A DNA stretch of 64,000 nucleotides from Torymus aiolomorphi (GCA_036365515.1 CM070874.1:248931930-248995929), one strand, 5' to 3'; counted from the stretch's first letter, positions 1-12,940 are shown. Notes: generated by a model from the sequence alone, not told the origin. Numbers and translations: made by a program.

Positions 1-780
1 TTTGTACGCTACGCCGGAGCGCGCTGTTGCCGACGTATTTCACTATTTCATTGTTTCGTACTTAATAAATATCATATAATAAATTTTTTAATCTTTTTTT
101 TATTATAAGTCAATACTTTGTGTTCCATCTTTTGCTATTTTTTGTTAATTTGCTAATATCTTGTATCTGAATTTAATTGAATAGGTCATGTCTCAAATTT
201 AGATTTCTTCACTTTTTGGATAGGTGAGTATACTTCTAAAGTTTCCGACCCTGAGAATTATTATAGTTCAAGCCTCTTAACGTGTGCTAACAGTTTAATA
301 GAATTAAATAATAGAGTTACAAGAACTCTTTTTGCTGGTTTTAACCTTTGTTTTAATTTTAATTTATCGTTTCTAATTCATCATTTGAAGACATCTTTTT
401 TCTCTTTTATATAAACTTAAAACTCATACTTTTATTTTCAAACAGTGAAGTTCATATAAACCTCGAGGGAATACTCATCCAGAGAAGAATTTTTAAATTC
501 TCTTTTAGCTTTCTTGGAAAAGTACGTCTTTTTTACCAAGAATCGGCAAAATCATTTCACTGCAACGCTAATCAGTGTAGTTTGGCAGCATTGGTCCTTT
601 ATTATGGAGAGTATTAAATTTTAAAACTTAAAAAAGCTTGATACTTTTTTGAGACATTTTATATCGTTCTGCCGTAGCAGTTTATCTAAAAAATTATAAT
701 CAATTGCCCTAATAAAAAACTCTCATGATTTCGCCAAAAAAGGTATTTGTTTCACTGATAGAACTGGGCAATACTATAAA
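1..780. repeat. Left arm of a large inverted repeat
   Basis: This arm reads as the reverse complement of 1640-2425. It begins at the window edge with TACGCTACGCCGGAGCGCGC, matched near 2396-2410. About 780 bp pair with few mismatches, so the element is foldback-like. No transposase is seen in or between the arms. The outer end and any target duplication lie outside the window, so the class is unknown. Short open frames inside it (for example 725-1054) are repeat-derived and not convincing genes. Confidence 0.8.
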
Positions 781-1122
781 AACAAATACGACTTCCATAA
801 TCTTTTTCATCATTTTGAAGATTTTTCTGTTGAAGCAGAGCAGCGCTTTCACGCAACCGTGTACGGAAAAATGCATGAGAATTGATTGTGCCGCTTCTTG
901 GTCAATAGGGACGAACTTTTCCAAGAAACCCAGAGAAGTTAAAAATTTTCTTTTGGATAAAAATTCCCTCAAGGTTTGTGAATATGTAGATCACTGTTTG
1001 AAAATAAAAGAATTAGTTTTAAGTTTATATAAAAGAGAAAAAAGATGTATATGATCAAAACTGAAACAAAGGTTAAAATCAGCAAAAAAAGTTCCTGTAA
1101 CTCTATCATTTCATTTTATTAA

Positions 1123-1278
1123 CCTTTAGACTGCCGACCTGACTCATATATGAGCCAGCTGTGACCTTGAAAACTCGTTTCGACATATTAGATATTTATA
1201 TATATATATATATATATATATAAATTTTACCTTTTAAAAATATTCATTTTTAACGTAAAAATGTCGGCAGGATAAAGG
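1123..1278. mobile_element. Short TTAA-flanked MITE (piggyBac-type target)
   Basis: The ends are imperfect inverted repeats: CCTTTAGACTGCCGAC on the left and the complement of CCTTTATCCTGCCGAC on the right. It is flanked by TTAA (1119-1122) and TTAC (1279-1282), consistent with a TTAA duplication with one later change. It is 156 bp with no coding capacity. A related end (CCTTTAGACTGACGG after TTAA) appears at 63384. A TTAA target is characteristic of piggyBac-superfamily transposition; the assignment rests on the target and ends only. Confidence 0.6.
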
Positions 1279-1639
1279 TTACCCTGTTGCAACGCGCCGC
1301 CGTCTTTTTAATTTAATTACTTATGAACCCTTCATTTCTCCAACTTGAAATTTTGGGGTTTTGAAATTGAAGACTTGCACTTTCGAATGAAAAAAGTTCA
1401 AAAAAAAAAAATGTTATTCTTTTAGAAAAATCGGTCCGACCTTTCAACTCAAGTTTTTGACCTAAAAAAAGCATTTCGGAGAATGAACAATAGTATAACT
1501 GGAAAGACTAGGAAAAATGTATCAATATATGTTCACTGTTTTTTCCGAAAGACTTATCATATGATTGGGAGCGAGTTGAACAGAGCGCATTTTACGCGAA
1601 AAAGGCTCGGCTCGCGTCCGCCAGAAACCAGCCAGCGGG

Positions 1640-2425
1640 CTTATAGTATTGCCCAGTTCTATCAGTGAAACAAATACCTTTTTTGGCGAAATCATGAGAG
1701 TTTTTTATTAGGGCAATTGATTATAATTTTTTAGATAAACTGCTACGGCAGCACGATATAAAATGTCTCAAAAAAGTATCAAGCTTTTTTAAGTTTTAAA
1801 ATTTAATACTCTCTATAATAAAGGACCAATGCTGCCAAACTACACTGATTAGTGTTGCAGTGAAATGATTTTGCCGCTTCTTGGTAAAAAAGACGTACTT
1901 TTCCAAGAAAGCTAAAAGAGAATTTAAAAATTCTTCTCTGGATGAGTACTCCCTCAAGGTTTATAAATATGAACTTCACTGTTTGAAAATAAAAGTATGA
2001 GTTTTAAGTTTATATAAAAGAGAAAAAAGATGTGTTCAAATGATGAATTAGAAATGATGAATTAAAATTAAAACAAAGGTTAAAATCAGCAAGAAGAGTT
2101 CCTGTAACTCTATTATTTAATTCTATTAAACTGTTAGCACACGTTAAGAGGCTTGAACTATAATAATTCTCAGGGTCGGAAACTTTAGAAGTATACTCAC
2201 CTATCCAAAAAGTAAAGAAATCTAAATTTGAGACAAGACCTATTCAATTAAATTCAGATACAAGATATTAGCAAATTAACAAAAAATTGCAAAAGATGGA
2301 ACACAAAGTATTCACTTATAATAAAAAAAGATTAAAAAATTTATTATATGATATTTATTAAGTAAGAAACAACGAAATAGTAAACTACGACGGCAACAGC
2401 GCGCTCCGGCGTAGCGCACAAAGCA
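1640..2425. repeat. Right arm of the large inverted repeat
   Basis: Reverse complement of 1-780, ending in a GC-rich terminus (GCGCGCTCCGGCGTAGCGCA). It is followed directly by a block (2438-2745) that also occurs at 1300-1650. The right arm plus that block therefore looks like the second copy of a tandem duplication. Confidence 0.8.
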
Positions 2426-2745
2426 CGCGCGGCGACTCGCCGCCGTCTTTGAAATGTTATTACTTATGAACCCTTCATTTCTCCACCTTGAAATTTTTGT
2501 GTTTCGAAGATGAAAACTTGTACTTCCGAATGAAAAAATTTATTTAAAAAAAAAATAGTATTCTTTTAGAAAAATCGGTCAGAACTTTCAACTCAAGTTT
2601 CTGACCGCATAAAAGCATTTCAGAGAATAAACAATAGCACCACTGGAAAGAGGGGGAAAATCTATCGATATATGTTCTTTGTTTTTTTTTTCCAAGAGGC
2701 TCAGCATATGATTATGAGAGAGTTGAAAAAAGCGCAAAGGGTACT

Positions 2746-4047
2746 TGTTCCGATTAGTGTTTGAGGAAGCTTTCCGGTTTCTCGCGATTTGTTGAACTCA
2801 ATTAACAATGTACGAATGTGAAATTAATACATATTGATAGTTTAATTTTAATCTAAATACGGAAATATTTTTCTCTACAAAATATCAACTCTATCGAAAG
2901 TTATACTAAAAGTAAAAAAAAATCATTTTTGCCTACATTTGCGTGCCCCAAGAGACGGCGATGAACGCAATTGTATTCCCCCAATTAATGTGCTTGTACA
3001 CGTTTGTGTGCTCCCGATTAGGGTACTTTATCATCATAAGAAATATCATTTTCAATATAATCAAACCTATAAATATACAAAATATGATAATATATTAGCG
3101 TTTCACATATTTATTACCAAAATATATTAATTTACCGGTGCTACGATTTGGAAGTTCATTGATATATTTTGCATCGGCTTCTTATGCCTTATTATTTTCT
3201 TCTTTTTGACGTTAATTTTGAATTCACTTCCAAAATCTATTGCCAGTAAAAGTATAATTTATTAAAAAGAAGGTTATAACACTCTTTTCTATAACGTGAT
3301 GAAATATTTCTACACGAAAAAACGTAGTTTGTACAATCACTTTTGAGCGACGTATAACCTAACAAACGTTATGTTTACGCTCTATCGGCACGCACAAATG
3401 CTGATTGCGTGCGGTATTACTGGACAAAGTCATTTAAAATACGAGAAATATCTTGAAATTTGTTATAAATGGTTATTGTGTAAGTGTGAAAGTAGTTTTA
3501 TAACATGTAACCACTTTTTACTTTGTATACTTTAAATTACTATTATACATTATCTTTTCTTATAAAAATATTGTTGTTTCTTAGCTCCTTCGAATAAGAA
3601 AAAGTAATGAATCTTTCGAAATCACAAGTTATACTTTTTAAAGCATTACTGCAATATTAGTACTGACTAAAAAAATTTGACACATAAATCATATAAAAGC
3701 CAAATAGATTAATTTTTGTAAGAAAATTATTTCAATGCTGTCTTCGTATCAGCTTATTTGTATGACGCGTTCTCGGACGTGTTTAAATAACAGAGCACAC
3801 AAATAGATACAGGTACACAAATCGGGGCTCGCTGGCTGGTTTCTAGCGGAACTCGTATATTGGGGCCCAGCCGAATCTCGCAAGCTGTGCTGGCCGAGCC
3901 GTTTTGTACCTACTCCAGCTGGTAGAGACTTTGAGGTTAAAAAACGATATGCAGTCATTTTCTTTCTTGCGATATCTCATTAGGACAGTTCATCTCAACG
4001 TGCTCTATGAAATACATGTTATTCAGAGATTCAAAAGTGGGTTTAAG
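2746..4047. other. Unassigned AT-rich sequence
   Basis: No long reading frame, repeat pairing within the window or recognisable domain was found. A GC-richer patch at 3740-3930 (rich in GGCCGAGCC-like words) precedes the satellite. Open frames at 2939-3130, 3749-3958 and 3904-4167 are short and show no domain signature. Confidence 0.5.
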
Positions 4048-4815
4048 ACACAGTACATCGCCCTGGGGGGGATTTTCCGGAAAAGCGATTTCGTTCATAA
4101 TTTTTTTCTAAGCATTTGGGGTCTGTATCTACAAGAAACTGTCGAAACATTTTTCCGAACGATGTAGTTGTGGCTCTGGGAATTTTTTTTCATGTTTAAG
4201 AACAGTATATCGCCCTGGCGGGGCTTTTTCGGAAAAGCTATTTCGTTCATAATTTTTTTCTAAGCATTTGGAAACGTTATCTACAAGAAACCGTCGAAAT
4301 ATTTTTCCGAACGACGTAATTGCGGCTCTGGGAATTTTTTTTCATGTTTAGGACACAGTATATCGCCCTGGGGGGGCTTTTCCGGAAAAGCTATTTCGTT
4401 CATAATTGTTGTCTAAGCATTTGGAAACGTTATCTACAAGAAACCGTCGAAACATTTTTCCGAACGACGTAATTGCGGCTCTGGGAATTTTTGTTCATGT
4501 TTAGGACACAGTATATCGCCCTGGGGGAGCTTTTCCGGAAAAGCTATTTCGTTCATAATTCTTTTCTAAGCATTTGGAAATGTCATCTACAAGAAACCGT
4601 CGAAACATTTTTCCGAGCGACGTAATTGCGGCTCTGGGAATTTTTTCCCGTTTTCGAAACTGTATATCGCCGTGAAGGGGTTTTCCGGAAAAGTGATTTC
4701 CTTCATAATTTTTTTTTAGGTCGTGTGGGACCTTTCCTTCAAGTACCAGTCGCAAAATTTTTCCTAGCGAAGTTATTGCGACTCTGGGAATTTATTTTTC
4801 GTGTGTGTCGCTATG
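4048..4815. repeat. 152-bp tandem satellite, five copies
   Basis: The landmark CAGTATATCGCCCTGG (with variants) recurs at 4051, 4203, 4356, 4509 and about 4660, giving a period of 151-153 bp. Each unit also carries TTTTCCGGAAAAG, a 13-bp palindrome, and CGTTCATAATT. The fifth unit is the most divergent and the array decays after 4800. Open frames on both strands here are by-products of the repeat. Confidence 0.9.
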
Positions 4816-5029
4816 GGAAAATTGACTTGTCTGTAAGGGTGGTTTCGGGGTGGTTTATGGGGATGGCGAAGTGCTAAATTAGTTTTTACACGGTTTTTGG
4901 TCCAGTCCTACCCTGTTTTATGGTTTTAAACCGGTTATAATGTAAATCGCAAATTTTAGTTTTTTCGTTCTCTGTGAACGTTCGGAATTTCAAACACATT
5001 TGTTGTCGTTAATATCATTATGAGGAAGG

Positions 5030-7102
5030 TCAATTGTAATTTTTTAGTATTTTCGTTATGTGGAAAATGATTAGATCTAGTGGATAATTATTGTATTTTA
5101 AAACATGTTTTATAAAGAAAATATTTTGTTTATGGAATGAACTATGAGATAACTTTATTGCACGATCAACAAGACAATAAATTATGGCAATTTTGTTGCT
5201 CAACGGATGGTGTGAATTAAAGTTTAAATATCTACCAGTGAATGTAGGTTTTATATACCAATTGGATATAATATCTCTATGTTTATTAATAATTATTTTA
5301 ACTTCTAAGAAACTAATGCTGTTATTTTGAGATCGCTCAACAGTAAATTGTAAATTTTTATCGTAAAAATTAAATACATTCAAAGTGTGTTGTATATCAT
5401 TTTTGTGAATACATAATACAATGTCGTCGACACATCGAAAGTAAAACAATGGTTTAGATTTTAAGTTATTGATACATTGTAATTCAAGATCCTCAATGAC
5501 TATATCAGATAAAATAGGGCTTAATGGGTTGCCCATAGCACAACCAAAAGTTTGTCTGTAAAATTTTCCATTAAAGTGAAAAAAAATTATTATTTAAATA
5601 TTATTATAAATGTGATAACTTCAATGAATTCAGAACAATTTAAATTAATTCTATTGTGTAATTGATGCCATCTCCTTTCTACTGCGTTATAAACTAAGTA
5701 TTCCGGAACATTGGTGAATAAGTTAACGACATCAAAACTAATAATTTCATGGTCATGAGGAATATGAATATTATCAATTTTTTCCTTTAATTTTACACTC
5801 TTATCTATATGAGAGATTAGAGTTTTTAGGTTATTTTGTAAAAAATATGCAAAAAAATTTTATATGGCGTAAGGCGGAGAGTTTATAGTGGAAATAATGG
5901 GTTGAACAGGAAAGCCAGCTTTATGCATTTTTATTAAACTGTACGCTTTGGAAATATTAAATTTTTGTAATACTGGCTCTAATTTTTTCATTTGGCAGTA
6001 AAATCAATTTTATTCAACCATTTTATAAGTTCATTGGTTTTCCTTTCTAAAGAAGATAGAGGATGTGATAAAATTTGTTCATAAAATTTGTTTACACAAA
6101 ATAACGATTCTAACTTTTCATTATACAAAGATTTTTTAATGATCACTGTAGAATTTCCTTTATCAACTCTCGTTATTAAAATATCCGCATTTCGTTTCAC
6201 AAATTCTTTAGTTTTAATTAAATCCATTTTGAATTTTTTGTCAAAGTGTGAATAATTCGACAAATCTTTATTATAGCATTTTTTGATGACATTGAGAAAC
6301 GTTCCTCTTATTTTCGGAATCTTAATTTTGTCAGGATAATTTTTAACGAAAGTTTCAAAGTTTTTTTACATAATTTATTGCCAATCTATCATCGAAACTA
6401 CTATTGAAATTAAATTTTTCGCCTAGCTTTAGTATGTCCTTTACATACGTTGGAAGTTCAATGTCCGAAACATTAACACACCATTTATCGTCTTTCTTAA
6501 TCAAATCAACGGGGTCGCCAACCTGCGTGTTATTATTTCGGAGATTGACCTCTTCATTATGATTCGCTAAGTCTACTCTATATCTATCTTTTTCAATATC
6601 ACATTCATATGTTTTAAAATAAATAGCATTAAGTTTTTTCTCAATTTTACTTTTAACTTTTTCCATGATAAAAGTGAGTTTAGTATTATAATATAGAATA
6701 AACAGTGTGATCATATTATTTCCCACTATCTTTTCTGTGTCAGCTACAATTTTATTAAACTCTTTTTTCTTTTTAGAAATTTGTGAGTGTAAATTAATAA
6801 TCATTATGTTCAACATTCTAAACATTAAAAAGTTAATAAGTTTTTTGTTTTACCTTTCCAATATGAGAGAACATATGATTTTTCCTTATGTTTTTTGTAA
6901 TAAAATACAAATGATTAGGTAAAACATGATAAAACCTACATTTAGTCAGAAATTTACAACGTTCTCTTAACAAATTTTCATTGTACAAAATTTTCGTTAT
7001 GCGATAATATAGTTTTTTAACATCAAAGCCAAAAATCATAAACACTAAATCAATTATTAAATTAAGTTTTACGTCTTTTCGATTATTTAAAAAATAAATC
7101 AA
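5030..7102 (-). pseudogene. Penelope-like element polyprotein, RT with N-terminal region, 3' truncated
   Basis: Reading on the minus strand: 7102-6833 matches the PLE N-terminal region (FLTKCRFYHVLPNHL); 6825-6355 and 6263-5988 continue it (ADILITRVDKGNSTVIIKK); 5980-5560 carries the PLE form of the YGLPKIHK region (KAYSLIKMHK) and SFDVVNLFTNVP; 5536-5030 holds MGNPLSPI, the catalytic RCVDDIVLC and the downstream WYIKPTFTGRYLNF and LVDRAIKLSH motifs. Frame breaks separate these blocks. The GIY-YIG endonuclease that normally follows is absent, so the element stops about 30 codons after the RT. PLEs copy themselves by reverse transcription with an RT related to telomerase. This copy cannot be functional. 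Confidence 0.9.
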
Positions 7103-7111
7103 CAGATCTTT

Positions 7112-7975
7112 TTGTGTCTTTTGTTACGATTCTGTATCAGTAACTACAGACCCGTCTCTCTAATATCAAACATTGCGAAAATTTTTGAAAATATTAATTA
7201 CAACAAATTATATCTCTTATTTAAACAACATAACATAATATCAGAAAAACAATACGGTTTTGTTAAGAATAGAGTAACTACTGACACATTAAATTACATA
7301 TCAAATATCATATACAAAAATTTAGATAAAAGCAAACCAATAATTGTTGTTTTCTTAGAGTTAACCAAAGCATTTGCACTGTAAACCATAGAATTATTAT
7401 AGATAAGCTTGAACGATATGGCGTAAGAGGTAGTACCTAAAAACTGATAACTATCTCTCAGATAGGCGGCAAAAAGTTAAAATTCAAGACTGGTAGCTAT
7501 GCAAAATGACAATCATGTCCTATGCCGATGACCCAGGATAAATGTATGTTTACCTTAATCATGTGGCCAAATGGCTTGCCCAAAATAAACTGCCACTAAA
7601 TATAGATAGAATGGTCTATATGACTCTCGGAAACTACTCTGATAGTGTGCCTAACACACCAAACATCAAAATAGGAAAGCAATTAATAAAAAGAGTAGAA
7701 AGCCATAAATACTTAGGGCTACATTTTTACTACAATATGAAATGAGATAAGCACACAAGATACATTATTAAAAAAACTAAATACCTAATTTTTATTTTTG
7801 CTCAGATAAAAAATATGATGGATACAAAAACATTCATGATAATATATTATACCTTCTTTCACAGTTTAGTTAATTATAGGGTAATTGCTTGGGGTGGTTC
7901 ATACGATAACAACATGAAACTAATACAATCAACATAAAACCTATTACTGAAAATCATAAATAAAAATAAATTTTC
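7112..7975 (+). pseudogene. 5'-truncated LINE reverse transcriptase fragment
   Basis: 7112-7384 encodes NYRPVSLISNIAKIFEN, ISEKQYGFVKNR and a decayed FLDLAKAF block (read as FLELTKAFAL), which are RT palm and finger motifs of APE-type LINEs. The YADD region is largely lost around 7510. 7542-7975 encodes the thumb region (SHKYLGLHF, then IIYYTFFHSLVNYRVIAWGG). Stops and frameshifts occur throughout. The thumb resembles that of the longer minus-strand LINE at 9127-9480, so they are probably the same clade. It abuts the decayed PLE. Confidence 0.85.
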
Positions 7976-8029
7976 CCAAATTGATTCACCTTATTACCTA
8001 AAAGAAGCATTGAAACGAACAAATATTAT

Positions 8030-8288
8030 TCGCAAAATTGGCAGAAAGACGAAAAAATGCTATGTTTAACGCTTCAAAAGCTTGATTAGAAGGCTCAGGA
8101 AAAATTATTGAAAATGATATATTTTAATCAGTTTTGGAAAGTTAAAGAAGTTCTAGGTCATATTCGATGAGTTCTTTTGGGCTGAAATTTGGCAGAAGTT
8201 ATTGTTTTTTTATATACTTTTAGAAACAAAAATCTGGAATAAATTGGAGAGGGGCCCTGATAACTTTTATCGAAAAGTAATTGATCTA

Positions 8289-8290
<2 letters not shown>
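8030..8290 (+). repeat. Dispersed repeat ending in a TA microsatellite (copy 1)
   Basis: Matches the reverse complement of 49735-49990 over about 250 bp, for example GACGAAAAAATGC near 8050 and CGAAAAGTAATTGATC near 8272. In both copies the same end runs straight into a long TA tract. No coding potential; the class is unknown. Confidence 0.75.

Positions 8291-8341
<51 letters not shown>
8291..8341. repeat. (TA)n microsatellite
   Basis: Uninterrupted TA dinucleotides adjoining the dispersed repeat 8030-8290. The short frame read through it is an artefact. Confidence 0.95.
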
Positions 8342-8343
<2 letters not shown>

Positions 8344-8449
8344 CCTCGCTCGGGCCGCAAATCACTGCAGGGGGCACAAATCGGGAAAAAGTAGACACAT
8401 GACAGACGAGAACGTTATGTGACGTTTTCGACCCTAAAATCAGAGATTA

Positions 8450-8660
8450 AACACAAATAACTCCGCCGGGCATGTGAAAAATTGTAGTATTATCTAAGAA
8501 AACGCGATTCAAAAAAAAAAAAAAAAAATTTAACCTCAAATATCTTTGGTCGTAATAATCAACTCCTCTTCTCCTAAAAATACTTATTATATCTTTGTAC
8601 CCTTTAACCGACCGCGACAGCTACTTTTTGAACGTGTGTAATTCAGACTTCGCGCGTCCT
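8450..8660 (+). repeat. Left part of dispersed repeat U-R
   Basis: Similar to 52090-52250: both contain AAAAATACT(C/T)ATTATATCTTTGTA, AACCGAC, and AATTCAGACTT followed by CGCGTCCT. In the 52-kb copy the next base block is the R part (GTTTAAGAGCTTAATATG). Here the R part is found 10 kb away at 18663, so the intervening DNA was inserted. The oldest layer of this nest. Confidence 0.75.
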
Positions 8661-9126
8661 AACCTCCTTCCTGTGAATATAGTAATAATAATAATATTTA
8701 TTAAACTATTAAACCAGAGTAATGTACAATATATTACAAAATTTGTAACCATTATACATGAGTTACATTACAAACGTAATCCAGCAGAGGAAATATAATT
8801 TCCTGTTCGCTGGTCCGGCCTACTTAAAATTAAGTTAAAACTATAATTAATTTGGTTAGATGAGTCCTTTTGTAAGAAATATTTAATTTGGGCTTGTTGT
8901 ACTAGGTGTTTCCTCTTATCCATTGCTTTAGTTTTATTTTTTTGTTGTATTTGTATCGAATTGTTTTTAATTCATTTCGTAGGTTACTAGCGTTAATTTG
9001 GCGCGCTACGCGCGACCTCTCCTTCCTGTTTCTGGATTTTTTTCGAGTGTCGAGATTGATTCGAAATTTCGAGATACCTCACAAAAACGCTCAAAAACCG
9101 AACGAATCTCGATCGCTCAATTTATA

Positions 9127-11854
9127 TTAAGGATTGAAAAGCATTATTGCTCTTATGTAACTGTTTTTAGTGCTAACAGTCAGGTATTTTCTTGGAATTT
9201 GAATACTTCTTTTTCTGGTGGTACTATTGGATTTAATAAATGTTGACTGTAATTCTTCGTAATGATACGACAGTGATTCATACGAAAAGATTTGATCTAT
9301 GCTCAAGGGATTTTTATCGACTGCAAATTTGTTCTTGTTGATTATTTTAAGTAATCTGATATGTTGTCTGTTGAGCAAGTTTTTACTGTTGGAATACGCG
9401 CCTTCCCACGCTATAATTCTATATGAAATAATGCTGTGAAAGAGGGCGTAATATATCATCCTTAAGGTGCCAGTAGTCATGAGTTTTGCCAGTTTATAGA
9501 AAATGAAAATGAGATATTTGGTTTTGCTGTAAATGTATCCAATATGCTCGTTCCATCTTATGTTACTATCGAAGATTATGTCTAAATATTTGGTTCTTTC
9601 TACTCTTTTGATTTTTGTGCCTTGTATGTTTATGTCTCAATTTTTTGGTGTGCTATCTACTTGATTCCCGAATTCAATGTAAACTGTTTTGTCCTTGTTT
9701 AAAGAAAGCTTGTTAAGAGCTAGCCATATTGATAATTTAGCCATATTGATAAGTTTTATTCATTTTAGTTTTAACTTCCTTCCAGGTTTTGGCTGTTGTT
9801 ACTACTGCTGTATCATCTGCGTATGATACTATAGTATCTTCGGGGATATTTAGTAATAAGTCGTTGATATAAAGTAAGAAGAGTAGGGATCCCAAAATAG
9901 TTCCTTGAGGAATACCCATATTGACTGATTGGAATTGGCTGGTTATTTTATTTAATTTTACTTTTTATAGTTTATTTCCTAGATAACTTTTTATTTAATT
10001 ATAGGCTAATAACTTCTTCTAATTCCGTAATTGTATAGTCTATCTAGTAATATTTGATGGTTTACCGTATCAAACACTTTGGCGAGCTCCGGGAAAGTTA
10101 TGGCGATAGGAGTACTCTTGTCTAAATTACCATATATTACGTTTGATATTAGGGATAGAGCATCTTTTGTACTTTTATTTTTCCTGAAACCATATTGATT
10201 TTTGGCAAGTATTTCGCACTTGTTGATGAAATTTGTTATTCTACTGTGTATGATTTTTTCTAATATTTTTGCTAGATTTGAAATAAGTGATATGGGTCTG
10301 TAGGATATGTTTTTCTTTTGATTTACGTATAGGTATGACTTCTGCTGTTTTCAGGGCATCAGGCAGGTGGCCTTACCTATACAGAGGTTGAAAATGTGTA
10401 CTAGGTGTTCAGCTAGATGCTCAACCAGGGTTTTCAATGTTTTGCCGTTGATTTTATCAATACCACCACTTTCGTTTTCCATTTTGCAGATAATTTTTGA
10501 AATTTTCTGGTGGTTAGTTGGCTCCAAGAATATACTTTTGCTGATCATTGTAGGGAGTTTAATTTCCTCATTTATCGGGGTCTTATTTTATCGCTTAGCT
10601 TTTTGCCAATGTTACAAAAAAATCAAGTGCTCTGTAATATTTACAGGATCTCGTATTTTCTTATTGCTATCAGTTAAATAGTTAATGTTATTATTCCTTT
10701 TACGATTTTTTCCAATTTTTTGATTAATCACATTCCATATACTTTTAGGATTATTCATGGTAGATTCTATTTGTTTATTATCATATAATTCTTTTGCTTT
10801 ATTTATAATATTTTTTAGGATATTGGTAAATTTCTTATATTCTTCTATTTTCCTAGTATTATTAGGATCTTTTTTCCATAATTTATATACTTTTTCTTTG
10901 ATACTACAAAATTTCATAATTGCCTTTGTTATCCAATCTTTCCTTGGTTTCATGTTGTTTGTTTTGTTAGTTTTTCTGGTATATTCTGCTTTGCTTAGAC
11001 ATATTTTTATTTTATCAATAACGTTATTTAAAGCAATATTCGGATCATTTTTTAGTGTCAATTCACTCCAATTTATTGTAGAAGCATCTGTACTGACTTT
11101 ACTGTAATTTATGCGATTTATAGTATGTATATTTTCAGTTGTTCTTATCTTATTTAATGACATAAAAAGTGGGAAATGGTCTGTTAGTGGTATACGAAGT
11201 GTAAATGTTTTATAGTCTATTTTATCTAGCTTAATAAAAATATTGTCTATACAAGTTCCTGAATTGTATGATTTATCAGATGTTGTGGTAATATTACAAA
11301 AGCCTGGGCAATAATCATGATCTAAGAGTATATGTAAAAATGCTTGTTTGATCATATCTTGATTTGAAATATCAATGTCAAAATCTCCCATTATCAAATT
11401 ACTTTTATATTTGGAATTATGTAATATTAATTTTTTGAGGTTTAAAAGGAAATCCGTTTTTTTTTATATCCTGTGATCTATATAGGACAGATAATATTAT
11501 TTCTCTTTTGTTTTCGGTTGAAATTTTGGAGTCACTTATGTAAACTACCAGGCCATCATTTTGATTAATATAACTATTATTATAGTTCATTTTGTACCCT
11601 GTAATGTTAAATGATTCTGGGTGTACTAGATTTCAGGTTTCACTGCAAACAATTATGCATGGCTTTATCATAAGGCTTTTTACGAAAACAAGTAAATTGT
11701 TAAAGTTAGCATTTAGGCCTCTTATATTTACATTCAAAATTACTTCCTTTTCTAAAACCATGCATTTCTTTAGTTCACCAATATCATCGAAATTACAGTC
11801 TTTGCTAATTATATAATTTTGTACATCAGTAATCAGATTAATATTGCTATTCAT
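9127..11854 (-). pseudogene. LINE ORF2: APE endonuclease plus reverse transcriptase
   Basis: Order on the minus strand: 11854-11633 is the start of the endonuclease (NIRGLNANFNNLLVFVKS). 11397-10612 contains the endonuclease motif MGDFDIDI, then TCIDNIFI and the SDHF-like LTDHFPLF, followed by the linker to the RT. 10548-10351 has the RT finger region (ENESGGIDKINGKTLK). 9919-9737 carries GIPQGTILGSLLFLLYINDL and the catalytic YADDT. 9480-9127 is the thumb (MIYYALFHSIISYRIIAWEG). The blocks are in different frames, with gaps around 11400-11600, 9930-10350 and 9490-9730. It would nick target DNA and prime reverse transcription, but this copy is dead. Confidence 0.9.
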
Positions 11855-12119
11855 TTTGGTTTATTGGTGTTGTTGTCTCCGCGTTTTGGCTTGTTGGTGT
11901 TGGTATCTCTGTGTTACGAGAATGTTGCGAAGCTGTCGAGTCAACACTTGCAAATCTGGCTGTTCTTATCGGTGCCTTCAGCTGATAATGTAGACTCTCT
12001 ACTTTACCAAAGTATCTCGGGAAAGTAGGATGCGATGGGTAATCTGTCATTTCAATGTATTTCTTAATTTATATTTTAAGATTTCACATAGTTCACTAAC
12101 AATTGCTCTGTGGTTAATA

Positions 12120-12940
12120 TTGTATTTGGTATTGTACTTCGCATTACTATAGACAGAGTTTGCACATTTTTCCTTGCACTTGTACACTTTGAGGTTAGAT
12201 AGGCTTCAGCACACTTATTACACGTGGCTGAATATTTTCACACTTTTTGCTGCTATGTCCAAATCTTGCACATTTACTGCACGGAGTTGTGTTTATAATG
12301 TCAAATACTCTACAACATTGATGCCCTACAAATAATCTGCTCATCTTGTCTTTGATATGTATATAAATGTTAAAAGTTACCTCTATTATTGCACATTTCC
12401 TATTTGTTCTTTCATTAGCATATACGTGTAGTAATTTGTACTTGTCTTTCATGTTACTTAAATTTCTTTGATTTATGTCTAGTTCAATTTCATTATCAAA
12501 GTTGTTTGAGAGTTGTTTGCCTAGTTTATTCACAAGCGAGTTAATATTTTCTTCCTTCATGCAATTTAGTATCACAGTATTCTTGTTCTTGCATGAGACA
12601 CTTTTTGTTTGTATTGTTTTGTTTTGTGTAATATGTAGGAGAACTGTCTTTTCCAAGTCTGTGTTACCTTTGTTGTTAGTTTTTTTAATAATAAGTTTTG
12701 GCGCTCTTTTACTTTTTGGTTTAGGATTGGCTGTAATTTCCGCTAACGTTTTGATAAGGTTGTTGTTGCCCTATTTTTCTTTAGAAAACAGTTCGTTTAA
12801 TTTTGTTTTTATCTTGTAATTCATAGTTAAGTTGTTTTAGCAATTGGTTTTCAATTTTTAGGGATTCAATTTCACTATAATCTTCGTATATAGTATCGTT
12901 ATGACCCTTTTGTTTTTTCAGATTAATTGACTAATGGTTT
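12120..12940 (-). pseudogene. LINE ORF1, C-terminal part with zinc knuckle
   Basis: Continues ORF1 on the minus strand from the copia insertion point. A charged linker (SEIESLKIENQLLKQLNYEL) is followed, after frame breaks near 12800, by an open block 12656-12195. That block ends in the CCHC knuckle CSKCARFGHSSKKC. A further cysteine cluster (CNKCAEAYLTSKC) follows in another frame near 12210-12170. CCHC knuckles of this kind bind RNA or single-stranded DNA in LINE ORF1 proteins. The frames are broken by stops and indels. Confidence 0.8.

Larger units (their letters stand above)
831..2745. repeat. Imperfect tandem duplication inside the foldback element
   Basis: Positions 870-1118 resemble 1900-2120, and 1300-1650 resemble 2438-2745, in the same orientation. 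Both copies share, for example, AGAAAAATCGGTC and TTACTTATGAACCC. In the first copy the part corresponding to 2120-2400 is missing, and the small TTAA-flanked element 1123-1278 sits at the joint. Many small differences suggest an old duplication. A TA run lies at about 1196-1221. Confidence 0.7.

Noticed and set aside
725..1054. 109-codon frame with a hydrophobic stretch
   Set aside because: Spans the inverted-repeat arm and its tandem copy; the corresponding frame is not kept in the second copy.
4501..4877. Two frames of about 84 codons on opposite strands
   Set aside because: Both run through the 152-bp satellite and repeat its sequence.
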